From positions 98,443-104,298 of the forward strand of contig DBVW01000002.1 in assembly GCA_002308495.1 (NCBI GenBank): a stretch of 5,856 nucleotides of DNA, written 5' to 3'. The stretch is from Alphaproteobacteria bacterium UBA1254. Lineage in GTDB: Bacteria > Pseudomonadota > Alphaproteobacteria > RF32 > CAG-239. Within the stretch, counting starts at the first letter, position 1. The number at the start of each line of letters is the position of its first letter. Made by a program: the position numbers and the translations under genes. A model generated the notes under the pieces. The model worked only from the letters and a program-made list of their open reading frames with translations, made no database searches and was not told the DNA's origin. Shown here in pieces: positions 1 to 5,856 of this stretch.

Positions 1-243
1 ACAGGTCTTCATTTTGATGATATTAACAAACTCCTCAAAGTCCTTCAAACCTTTGTTAAACAAGGCAATACCGTCCTTGTTATCGAACATAACTTAGATG
101 TGATTAAAACGGCTGATTATATTGTCGATTTAGGGCCCGAAGGCGGCGACGGCGGCGGCAAAATTATTGCCAAAGGCACACCCGAAAGCATCGCCAAAAC
201 TGCTGAAAGCTGGACGGGCAAATATTTGAAAGGAAAGCTTTAA
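1..243 (+). CDS. uvrA: UvrA, C-terminal end (excinuclease ABC subunit A, partial)
   Basis: This is the last 80 codons of the damage-recognition ATPase of nucleotide excision repair. UvrA dimers scan DNA in the cytoplasm and load UvrB at lesions. The reading frame is open from base 1. The visible fragment starts inside the TTGLH stretch that directly follows the Walker B motif of the second ATPase domain. It then shows the switch-histidine segment VIEHNLDVIKTADYIVDLGP (residues 27-46), the glycine-rich EGGDGGG at 47-53, and the usual GTPE and TGKYLK tail. These elements in this order are diagnostic of UvrA. The 5' part, including the Walker A motifs and zinc fingers, lies outside the window. 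The TAA stop at 241-243 overlaps the stop of the convergent gene on the other strand. I see no hairpin terminator after it, so the transcript probably runs some way into the neighbour's 3' end. Confidence 0.97.
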   Translation, partial: TGLHFDDINKLLKVLQTFVKQGNTVLVIEHNLDVIKTADYIVDLGPEGGDGGGKIIAKGTPESIAKTAESWTGKYLKGKL

Positions 244-1475
244 CCTCTCGTATTTGCATTATTTTCGTTACCCAGCGGCATATTAACCTTCCAAGCTGTG
301 CCGTTTTGCGTGCGCATACCTTTTAGTTTTTCCCTTAAGCGTGTACCGTTCCATATTTGATGACGTTGTTGCATTAGTTTGATATAGGCATCGCTATAAT
401 TATTGTTTGCTTCTGTTTGTGCTTTTCCGGTCGTTTGCAAATATGGAGAAATAAGAATTGCCTCTCCCTTTTCTTTATACAATTTCGAACATTTAATTTC
501 TTCATTTAATCCGTTTTCTATCAAAACAGATAAATCTACTTCTTCTTCAGCTTGGAGCCTTTCTATATAATCAACCATTTCCTGAGTATTTTTCGGATTA
601 TTTCTTGCTTTTCGAAAGTCTTCTTTGATTCGCTCACACAGTTCGTTTTCGCTTTTTTTGCTCAGTTGGTACCACCGTGTCGGTCCTACGGTCCTTCCTT
701 TCAAGCCTTCTATACAATTTCTAACCTTATCTTTGTTGTAGCCTTTGCTAATTCTTCCATAAAATTCGGGGTCTTTTTTCATTTGCAAAGCTTTGATGTT
801 GTTCACAAACTGCTGGTGTAACACCACTGAATTATCAACCACTTGCTCTTGAGAAACTTCATGTCCGTATTTTTTAGCCCATATTTCCAAAACCTGCGGA
901 ATGGCAATTCCGGCCGGCTGAACTATTCCCTCTGCCCCGGCTCCTTCAAGAACTTCAATACACTGATCGGCACAATTATCTCTCAAAAACTTATAATCTT
1001 CCCCCGGTTTTTTTTGTTGTTTTTTAATTAATTCTTCTAATTTTGCCGTATCAATTTTAAAATCCCTGATTAAGCTCGGATAAATCTCATATACCCGGCA
1101 GGTTTCACTTGCCCATGTGAAATCAATACTATTATCATTACCTTTTGAGCCGTAACTTATTGTTCTATTCTTATATTCCAAGGCAGCGTGGCTTGTCAGC
1201 CCCATATTATCGCCGCCGAAAGGATAAATAAAAATACGTATAGGGTCTTCATTTTCCGGTATTTTTGAACCTGCGAGCGTTTCACTGTTTGTTATACCGT
1301 ATGCTTTGCGTTCTTCCGTGCTGCTTCCCGCATATTTTGTTGTGTAATGCTTATCTTGCCATAAAAAATCCTTCAGCCCTTTTTTCTTTGCTGCGGCGTA
1401 AGCTTCATCAAAGTTCTCGGCATCAATTTTTTCAACTTTTTTAATTTTTTCAAGATACCAGGTTTTCAGATTCAT
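240..1475 (-). CDS. Uncharacterised 411-aa protein, possible permuted papain-like (NlpC/P60, LRAT or DUF4105-like) enzyme
   Basis: I do not recognise a named family. The ATG at 1475 is chosen because GGAG lies 7 bases upstream (1483-1486) and a good promoter lies just beyond it. The longer frame to 1550 would place that promoter inside the gene. No signal peptide or membrane segment is evident, so the protein is probably cytoplasmic or exported by a non-Sec route. Residues 21-47 (FDEAYAAAKKKG, then FLW, then KHYTTKY) recall a short motif I associate with phage structural and bacterial cell-wall proteins. Residues 90-109 contain SHAALEY with His96. Residues 161-178 contain YKFLRDNCADQCIEVLEG with Cys168. 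A histidine followed about 70 residues later by an Asn-Cys at a helix start is the order seen in permuted NlpC/P60-like folds such as LRAT and DUF4105 proteins. That would suggest a thiol hydrolase or acyltransferase, but this is inference. Residues 200-330 are charged and look helical. The tail (376-411) is Asn- and Gly-rich. The gene stands alone between uvrA and queH and looks accessory. Confidence 0.75.
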   Translation of the reverse strand: MNLKTWYLEKIKKVEKIDAENFDEAYAAAKKKGLKDFLWQDKHYTTKYAGSSTEERKAYGITNSETLAGSKIPENEDPIRIFIYPFGGDNMGLTSHAALEYKNRTISYGSKGNDNSIDFTWASETCRVYEIYPSLIRDFKIDTAKLEELIKKQQKKPGEDYKFLRDNCADQCIEVLEGAGAEGIVQPAGIAIPQVLEIWAKKYGHEVSQEQVVDNSVVLHQQFVNNIKALQMKKDPEFYGRISKGYNKDKVRNCIEGLKGRTVGPTRWYQLSKKSENELCERIKEDFRKARNNPKNTQEMVDYIERLQAEEEVDLSVLIENGLNEEIKCSKLYKEKGEAILISPYLQTTGKAQTEANNNYSDAYIKLMQQRHQIWNGTRLREKLKGMRTQNGTAWKVNMPLGNENNANTRG

Positions 1476-1482
1476 ATGACAT

Positions 1483-1486
1483 CTCC
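1483..1486 (-). promoter_or_regulatory. Shine-Dalgarno site deciding the start of the 411-aa gene
   Basis: The minus strand reads TTTTGGAGATGTCATATG here. GGAG is 7 bases before the ATG at 1475. No comparable site precedes the upstream in-frame ATG at 1550, so this fixes the shorter start. Confidence 0.75.
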
Positions 1487-1508
1487 AAAACTTTCGAATA
1501 ACATTATA

Positions 1509-1537
1509 ATAATAACATATTTTTAAATTTCCGTCAA
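1509..1537 (-). promoter_or_regulatory. Sigma70-type promoter for the 411-aa gene
   Basis: On the minus strand, TTGACG (1532-1537, five of six consensus bases) is followed after exactly 17 bases by TATTAT (1509-1514, five of six). A perfect TATAAT lies directly downstream at 1503-1508, but at 23 bases it is too far from the -35 box. Transcription would begin near 1502, giving a leader of roughly 27 bases that holds the Shine-Dalgarno site. This is the best-matching promoter in the window. The gene may therefore be expressed well under the housekeeping sigma factor. Confidence 0.7.
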
Positions 1538-1570
1538 TATTTACAATCAACGCTCATTTTATTTTTTTAC

Positions 1571-1598
1571 TTGCTTTTTAAATTTGATTTTATATGCT
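1571..1598 (+). promoter_or_regulatory. Possible weak promoter for queH
   Basis: TTGCTT (1571-1576) and TATGCT (1593-1598) are separated by 16 bases. The matches to consensus are only three and four of six. If real, transcription would start at about 1604-1606, right at the queH ATG, giving a leaderless or nearly leaderless message. That would fit the absence of a Shine-Dalgarno sequence. The call is weak, because AT-rich DNA yields such matches by chance. Confidence 0.3.
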
Positions 1599-1604
1599 CA
1601 TTCT

Positions 1605-2147
1605 ATGTCAAATAAAGAAAAAATATTGTTGCTTTCTTGTTGCGGACCATGCTCTTGCGCCGTTATTAAAACAATGTCTGAAGAAAAGCGTGATTTTGCG
1701 GTTGTCTTTTATAATCCGAACATCAGACCGATAGCAGAATATGAAAAGCGCCGCGATGAAAACAAACGCGTGTGTGCGTTGTATGGTGTCCCTTTTATCG
1801 AACTTGAATATGACAATGAACGCTGGTGCGCTTTAACCAAAGGCTTAGAAAACGAACCCGAACGCGGCAAGCGTTGTTCCGTTTGTTTTGAAATGCGCTT
1901 AAAGCGCGTCATGGAATACGCCCTTGAAAACGGTTTTACGGCGGTAAGCTCCGTTCTTGGCGTATCTCGTTATAAAAACTTAGATCAGGTAAACGCTGCC
2001 GCTAATATTGCCTCTCAAAAAACAGGCTGTCCATACGTTCACATTGAAGGACGAAAAAACGGTATGCAGGAACTTCGAGCGCAACTTATTAATGAACTGG
2101 CGCTTTATAACCAAAATTATTGCGGTTGTAAACCAAGAATTGCATAA
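1605..2147 (+). CDS. queH: Epoxyqueuosine reductase QueH
   Basis: QueH reduces epoxyqueuosine to queuosine at the wobble position (G34) of tRNAs for Asp, Asn, His and Tyr. It is the last step of queuosine synthesis and a non-homologous alternative to the cobalamin-dependent QueG. The 180-residue product has the family hallmarks (formerly DUF208): SCCGPCS at 11-17, VVFYNPNI and EYEKRRDEN at 33-53, KRCSVCFEMRL at 89-99, SRYKNLDQV at 121-129, and the terminal YNQNYCGC at 168-175. The paired cysteines (Cys12/13, Cys91/94, Cys173/175) are those expected to hold the iron-sulfur cluster and metal site. The length is a little short but within the usual range. The ATG at 1605 places the CCxPC motif close to the N-terminus, as in homologues. 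A TTG start at 1584 is possible. Neither start has a visible Shine-Dalgarno. The other queuosine genes are not in the window. Confidence 0.95.
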   Translation: MSNKEKILLLSCCGPCSCAVIKTMSEEKRDFAVVFYNPNIRPIAEYEKRRDENKRVCALYGVPFIELEYDNERWCALTKGLENEPERGKRCSVCFEMRLKRVMEYALENGFTAVSSVLGVSRYKNLDQVNAAANIASQKTGCPYVHIEGRKNGMQELRAQLINELALYNQNYCGCKPRIA

Positions 2148-2161
2148 CCCGTCAAAAACGC

Positions 2162-2190
2162 TTGAATATCTTATTTTCTTCTGCTTTAAT
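2162..2190 (+). promoter_or_regulatory. Probable promoter for the CxxC membrane protein gene
   Basis: TTGAAT (2162-2167) and TTTAAT (2185-2190) are separated by 17 bases and match consensus at four and five of six positions. The site lies in the 79-base gap after queH. The start point would be near 2197, leaving a leader of about 30 bases. Read-through from queH is also likely, since no terminator separates the two genes. Confidence 0.45.
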
Positions 2191-2226
2191 CAATCTCATG
2201 TTCAACTCCTTTTGAAAGGAAAAAAA

Positions 2227-2760
2227 ATGTTATTTTCATTTGTTTTATTGTGTGCTTTAGTCATGTTTAAATCCGCCCTTGCAAACCCTGCTTGTGCCGT
2301 TTGCACGATTGCCGTCGGTGCTTCTCTTGAAATCGCACGCCGTTTAGGTGTCGATGATAGCGTTGTCGGTGTTTGGGCCGGTGCTTTTTTGGTTTTGCTC
2401 GGTTTTTGGACCATCAAATGGTTTGATAAAAAAGGTTGGAATTTTAAGTATCGCGATCTGATTATTTTGGTTTTATCGGTTGCGATGATCGGTTTTATGT
2501 ATCTCGGCAAATTGACTTATCATTCGGAAGTTGTCGGTTTCATCTTTTATTTGGACCCGTTCTTGTTCAGCGTTATTATCGGTGCTGTTGTCCTTGTTCT
2601 GTCATCAAACTTTTATCAATGGATGAAGAAAAAGAACGGCGGACACGCTCACTTCCCGTTTGAAAAAGTGGTTGTACCTGTTGCGGCTTTGTTTTTGGCC
2701 AGTGCTTATTTTTACTATTTTCCGATATGTCAAAAAGCTTCGGAATTATATCCCTTCTAA
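2227..2760 (+). CDS. Small polytopic membrane protein with a CxxC motif, function unknown
   Basis: This is a 177-residue, strongly hydrophobic protein with no assignable function. The ATG at 2227 has GAAAGGA six bases upstream (2214-2220). The open frame continues further 5' but only as overlap with queH. A TTG at 2212 would add a lysine-rich n-region (KGKK) to the signal sequence and cannot be excluded. Residues 1-19 look like a signal peptide ending in SALA, or a first membrane helix. The mature start is then NPACAVCTIAVGAS, with Cys23 and Cys26 as a CxxC pair at the outer face. Probable membrane helices follow at about 46-66, 77-95, 104-126 and 148-165. Trp-rich and basic loops sit between them (IKWFDKKGW; QWMKKKNGGHAHFPFE). 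A third cysteine, Cys168, lies near the C-terminus. From memory, similar proteins with a CPVCTVAVGAG-like start and a GIDD-like segment occur in archaea and candidate-phylum bacteria. A thiol-redox role is a guess from the CxxC alone. Confidence 0.85.
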   Translation: MLFSFVLLCALVMFKSALANPACAVCTIAVGASLEIARRLGVDDSVVGVWAGAFLVLLGFWTIKWFDKKGWNFKYRDLIILVLSVAMIGFMYLGKLTYHSEVVGFIFYLDPFLFSVIIGAVVLVLSSNFYQWMKKKNGGHAHFPFEKVVVPVAALFLASAYFYYFPICQKASELYPF

Positions 2761-2763
2761 TTT

Positions 2764-2789
2764 AAAAGCCTCTCGTTTGAGAGGCTTTT
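2764..2789. terminator. Shared bidirectional rho-independent terminator
   Basis: An 11-base-pair perfect stem (2764-2774 with 2779-2789, core GCCTCTC/GAGAGGC) closes a four-base GTTT loop. On the plus strand it runs into six T's and then CTTATTTTTT, giving strong termination for the membrane protein gene. On the minus strand only TTTT followed by AAATTAG trails the core, so it should be weaker for the decarboxylase transcript. It fills nearly all of the 32 bases between the two convergent stop codons. Confidence 0.92.
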
Positions 2790-2792
2790 TTC

Positions 2793-5072
2793 TTATTTTT
2801 TCAGGCACAAAATATGATACTTTCCGTCTTTAACCTCCACTCCGTGTATGTCGTGTGAAAATTCAGGAAAAGATTCATCAAAAGCTTCTAATGCTTTGAG
2901 ATAGTGTAAAAAGATTCCGTCGGAATCGCCCGCGTTTTCACCCGGCATTAAAAGCGGAATTCCAGGCGGATACGGCACAACACCGGTGGCTACCGTTTTG
3001 CCCGCCATTTCATTAAGGCTCAAACTTTCAACCTCATTTTTAACAAGCTTTTCATAAGCCTCAACAGGCGTTATAATCGGCTTTGGTAATTCCGAAAAGG
3101 CTTGAGAAAGCGCTTTTGTCATTTGCAACTCTTTCATTTTTTTAAACATTTCATTGCTTAAATCTCTTAAGCCCATTTTAGAATAACGTTTCGGATCTGC
3201 TTCGTAAATTCTAGGCAAAGAAAGCTTTAGCTCAACATTATGGTCATAAGCTTTTTTGAACTCAAAGAGCGCATTCAACAACGTTCCCCACTTGCCTTTC
3301 GTTACCCCGAACGAGAAAAGGAACAGACAGGTAAAGTCCGTTGTTTTTTCAACAACAATACCTTTGCTGTCAAGATATGCCGTGAGTAACGTTGCGGGGA
3401 TTCCCCAATCAGCCAGCGAACTGTCCGGCATAACGCCCGGCGTTGTGACCGAAACTTTAATCGGATCGAGCATTGCATAGCTTTCTTCTATTCCTGAAAA
3501 ACCGTGCCAAGCATCTTCGGGATGCAACACCCAACAATCAGGATTCGTTGCCAATAGCTCATCATCTGCCTCAAAAAAGCGCACTTTTTCACCCTTTTTG
3601 TTTGTAACCGTTTCAGGCTGCCAAACATTAAAAAACCATGTGCCCGATTTTTTCATTTCATCATTGATACGTGCCACGGTTTTTCTGAAATATATCGCCT
3701 CTCTGATAGCATCGTCCGTTAAATCTTTGCCGTGTGCATCCATCATTGCACTTGAAATATCATTTGAGGCAATAATCGCATAAAACGGCGACGTTGACGA
3801 GTGCATCATCAGACTTTCATTAAACCTTTCATGCGAAATGGCATTTTTGCCGTCCAGAATATGGATCATTGACGCTTGAGAGAATGCCGCAAGAAGCTTA
3901 TGTGTCGATTGAGTAGCAAAAATGGTCGGTTCGTCGGCGTTGTAGTTTGCCGGATCAAACGTCATTGCATATCGGTTATGATAAATCGGATTAAAATGCG
4001 CGTAACCGTACCATGCCTCATCAAAATGAATGCGCGCGACGCTTTCTTTCAATAAATCTTTAACCCACGCCGTTTGGTAACAAAGTCCGTCATACGTCGA
4101 ATTTGTGATAATGGCATGTTTTGGCGTATGATCCATATTTTCTTTCACAAGCGGATTGTTTTTAATTGCCTCCTTAATGGCGCTTGATGTGAGGTTTTCG
4201 GGCAAAATCGGTCCGATAATGCCGTATTGGTTGCGTGTCGGCACCAAATAAGTCGGCACGGCCCCCGTTAAAGTCATGGCATGCTCCACAGACTTATGAC
4301 AGTTTCGGTCGCACAGACAAATGTCGTTTCTTGTTAAGCTTGCCATTAATACCACGCGGTTTGAGGTTGATGTGCCGTTTGTGATGTGATAACTGCGGGT
4401 TGAGTTGAAAACTTCGGCCATATATTTTTCGCTCTCGCCGATCGGCCCCGAGTGGTCAAGCATTGAACCGAGTTCACCGACCGAAATGGATAAATCCGAG
4501 CGAAAAACCTGTTCGCCGAAAAAGTTAAAGAAGTCCCTGCCCGCCGCTGTTTTTAAAAATGCTGTTCCGCCGGTATGCCCCGGTGTGTGCCATGAATATT
4601 CATGCACCTTGGCAAACTTGGCAAGAGCTTTAAACATCGGCGGCAGAATTGATTTTCGATAGCGCCTGATAGCCGATTGAATGCGCCCGCTGATAAAATC
4701 AAGTGTATCCTCCAAAATCCAAATAAAGTCGCTGACTTGCTCTAATATGTGTGTCGGAATATCAGAGGCAAAGTTTTTGCTCGACATCAAAAAAATCGGC
4801 ACCCGTTTATTGAGTTTTCGAATATCTTCAACAGCCTGATATGTGTTTTGACAATGGGTGCACTCAACACCGAGCATCACGGCCTGAATGGACGGGTCGG
4901 AATGGAAAATCGCTTTGGCATCGGCTAAATGCTCGGCAACAATGACTTTTGAGCCCTCAATTTCCAAATCCTTTTTCAAAATGCGAACGGCACGAGCCGC
5001 CGCCGTATCTTCCTCAATCGGATCGTAGCTTAATAATATTTTCACTTCAAACGGGTTTTTAACGTCAATCAT
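2793..5072 (-). CDS. adiA: Biodegradative arginine decarboxylase, AdiA type
   Basis: This PLP-dependent fold-type I enzyme most likely converts arginine to agmatine and CO2 in the cytoplasm, consuming a proton and raising internal pH. The 759 residues match AdiA (about 756). In order they show a receiver-like N-terminal wing domain (about 1-130) ending in WILEDTLDFISGR, the PLP domain with TNGTSTSNR (231-239), DRNCHKS (255-261) and HFDEAWYGYAHFNP (349-362), and the cofactor motif STHKLL with Lys392 as the Schiff-base lysine. A C-terminal domain follows, with YPPGIPLLMPGEN (701-713). TTDF (577-580), GVTKGKWGTL (589-598) and the inserted loop near 485-505 resemble arginine rather than lysine or ornithine decarboxylases. 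STHKLLAAFSQASMIH is closer to lysine decarboxylase CadA, so substrate assignment is not absolute. The start at 5072 follows AAGGAGAG at good spacing. It lies 16 bases after the antiporter gene and is almost certainly cotranscribed with it. No truncation or missing catalytic residue is seen. Confidence 0.9.
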   Translation of the reverse strand: MIDVKNPFEVKILLSYDPIEEDTAAARAVRILKKDLEIEGSKVIVAEHLADAKAIFHSDPSIQAVMLGVECTHCQNTYQAVEDIRKLNKRVPIFLMSSKNFASDIPTHILEQVSDFIWILEDTLDFISGRIQSAIRRYRKSILPPMFKALAKFAKVHEYSWHTPGHTGGTAFLKTAAGRDFFNFFGEQVFRSDLSISVGELGSMLDHSGPIGESEKYMAEVFNSTRSYHITNGTSTSNRVVLMASLTRNDICLCDRNCHKSVEHAMTLTGAVPTYLVPTRNQYGIIGPILPENLTSSAIKEAIKNNPLVKENMDHTPKHAIITNSTYDGLCYQTAWVKDLLKESVARIHFDEAWYGYAHFNPIYHNRYAMTFDPANYNADEPTIFATQSTHKLLAAFSQASMIHILDGKNAISHERFNESLMMHSSTSPFYAIIASNDISSAMMDAHGKDLTDDAIREAIYFRKTVARINDEMKKSGTWFFNVWQPETVTNKKGEKVRFFEADDELLATNPDCWVLHPEDAWHGFSGIEESYAMLDPIKVSVTTPGVMPDSSLADWGIPATLLTAYLDSKGIVVEKTTDFTCLFLFSFGVTKGKWGTLLNALFEFKKAYDHNVELKLSLPRIYEADPKRYSKMGLRDLSNEMFKKMKELQMTKALSQAFSELPKPIITPVEAYEKLVKNEVESLSLNEMAGKTVATGVVPYPPGIPLLMPGENAGDSDGIFLHYLKALEAFDESFPEFSHDIHGVEVKDGKYHILCLKK

Positions 5073-5079
5073 ATTTTTC

Positions 5080-5087
5080 TCTCCTTT
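5080..5087 (-). promoter_or_regulatory. Shine-Dalgarno site of the arginine decarboxylase gene
   Basis: The minus strand reads AAGGAGAG in the 16-base gap between the two genes, with GGAG 8 bases before the decarboxylase ATG. This near-perfect site suggests strong independent ribosome loading on the second gene of the operon. Confidence 0.85.
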
Positions 5088-5088
5088 T

Positions 5089-5856
5089 TTATCCTAATGT
5101 GTCAGAATGTTCAACGGTCGGAAAATGACCTTTAATGTGTTGTTTTAAATCGTGCTCGTCTTTAAACGAAAGCCAAAATGTAAAAACGAGTGCGGCTATT
5201 GTGACGGCAAGTGTCAAATAACGCACATAAGCCGGCACAACACAGGTTATCTTTTCATTTTTGCCTTCCATTTCAAACTGGCGATTAACGCTGAGTTCAT
5301 ATAAAATAATCGTGAAAATCACAAACATCAGCGCCCAACGTGTTTGCCCGGGGTCTGAGCCGATCATCGCCGCCATTGAATAAAACGCGGCAATCAAACC
5401 CACAACGGTATAAAACACACCCTGACGTGCGCTTAATTTTTCGCGTCCGATGATTTTAATGGCTACAGCCGAGTAAATATATGGCAATAAAGTCATTATC
5501 ACGGCAATTGAAGCTATTTTTCCGAATTGTTCCGAAGCGGTCGGACTCATTGTTCCCAAAACTTGTGCCGTCATAATTAAAGCAACAATTGCAAGTCCTG
5601 TTGCCGGCACACCTTTTTTCGTCTCGCAAGCAAACATTTTTCCAAACAAACCATCATTGGCGGCAGCTTGCGCCGTTTGTCCGACAAGAAGTGTCCAACC
5701 GCCGAGCGAACCTAAGCAACCGATAGCCGCACATAATGCCACAATATCTCCGGCTTTTGATCCCAAGGCAATTGAAACGGCTTGAGAAAAAGGTGCCGAA
5801 GACGAAATCAGCTCCTTATTTTCAATAATGCCCATAATTGCGCTTGAACTTAAAAT
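5089..5856 (-). CDS. adiC: Arginine/agmatine antiporter, AdiC type (C-terminal part, partial)
   Basis: This inner-membrane transporter of the APC superfamily exchanges external arginine for internal agmatine, feeding the decarboxylase encoded next to it. The frame is open to the right edge, and 255 residues are visible. The first are ILSSSAIMG, matching VLSTTAIMG of E. coli AdiC from residue 240, so the Met encoded at 5835 is internal and not the start. From there the alignment (from memory) runs without gaps through CAAIGCLGSLGGWTLLVGQT. This places fragment Trp54 at AdiC Trp293, a residue of the substrate site. The CadB equivalent differs here (CLTSLGSW). About 239 N-terminal residues, including the GSG motif, lie outside. 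The C-terminus is unusual: after the AdiC-like end (fragment residue about 200) there are about 50 more residues. These include a probable extra membrane helix (210-231) and a His-rich, charged tail. The operon promoter is off the window. Confidence 0.9.
   Translation of the reverse strand: MLSSSAIMGIIENKELISSSAPFSQAVSIALGSKAGDIVALCAAIGCLGSLGGWTLLVGQTAQAAANDGLFGKMFACETKKGVPATGLAIVALIMTAQVLGTMSPTASEQFGKIASIAVIMTLLPYIYSAVAIKIIGREKLSARQGVFYTVVGLIAAFYSMAAMIGSDPGQTRWALMFVIFTIILYELSVNRQFEMEGKNEKITCVVPAYVRYLTLAVTIAALVFTFWLSFKDEHDLKQHIKGHFPTVEHSDTLG

Noticed and set aside
124..162. GGC-rich stretch as a possible repeat
   Set aside because: It simply encodes the conserved Gly-rich EGGDGGG segment of UvrA.
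552..1031. Plus-strand open frames opposite the 411-aa gene
   Set aside because: They are Phe/Leu/Ser-rich antisense shadows without ribosome sites, and the opposite strand has the promoter and codon structure of a real gene.
1476..1550. Extension of the 411-aa protein by 25 residues to an ATG at 1550
   Set aside because: The extension has no ribosome site, encodes an AT-driven Tyr/Asn/Ile-rich stretch, and covers the good -35/-10 pair at 1509-1537.
2008..2226. Start of the CxxC membrane protein far upstream, overlapping queH
   Set aside because: The added 73 residues are out-of-frame queH sequence and the following gap. A good ribosome site and signal-like N-terminus mark the ATG at 2227.
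4405..4662. Plus-strand open frame opposite the decarboxylase
   Set aside because: It is antisense to the conserved N-terminal and PLP-domain region of the decarboxylase. No ribosome site or recognisable protein.
5833..5835. ATG at 5835 as the start of a short 248-aa transporter
   Set aside because: The frame stays open to the window edge and the residues before it (ILSSSAI) match AdiC, so this Met is internal to a gene that continues outside.
2793..5856. Lysine decarboxylase/cadaverine antiporter (CadA/CadB) assignment
   Set aside because: The transporter has the AdiC-type GCLGSLGGWTLL rather than the CadB CLTSLGSW. The enzyme's length and C-terminal half (TTDF, GKWGTL, PPGIPLL) follow AdiA.
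1..5856. A novel multi-gene defence or mobile system
   Set aside because: No nuclease, reverse transcriptase, helicase, toxin-antitoxin pair, repeat array or transposase is visible. The unknown genes are separate single units on different strands.

Overview
The window looks like ordinary chromosomal DNA from a host-associated bacterium of moderate to low GC. By eye the DNA is AT-leaning, with strongly AT-rich intergenic stretches. The arginine decarboxylase and its antiporter resemble the enterobacterial AdiA and AdiC, and the UvrA tail is of ordinary bacterial type. My best guess is a proteobacterium, possibly a gut-dwelling low-GC alphaproteobacterium. That guess is inference from remembered homologues, not from any marker gene in the window.

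Layout from left to right: (1) the last 80 codons of uvrA (+), cut by the left edge; (2) a 411-residue uncharacterised protein on the minus strand (240-1475), convergent with uvrA and sharing its stop-codon bases, with a clear sigma70-type promoter; (3) a short AT-rich divergent promoter region; (4) queH (+), an epoxyqueuosine reductase of the tRNA queuosine pathway; (5) a 177-residue membrane protein (+) with a signal-like N-terminus and a CxxC motif; (6) a compact hairpin terminator shared by two convergent transcription units; (7) a full-length arginine decarboxylase of the AdiA type (-); and (8) the C-terminal half of an AdiC-type arginine/agmatine antiporter (-), cut by the right edge.

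The best understood unit is adiC-adiA, read right to left with a 16-base gap. The antiporter imports arginine and exports agmatine, and the decarboxylase consumes one cytoplasmic proton per turnover. Together they form an arginine-dependent acid-resistance cycle. The antiporter aligns without gaps to E. coli AdiC (as I remember it) around the substrate-gating tryptophan, but carries about 50 extra C-terminal residues with a probable additional membrane segment.

The least understood genes are the 411-residue protein and the CxxC membrane protein. The first has a His...Asn-Cys arrangement suggesting a permuted papain-like (NlpC/P60, LRAT or DUF4105-like) fold. I found no repeats, insertion sequences, tRNAs, CRISPR arrays or attachment sites, and no evidence for a novel multi-gene system.
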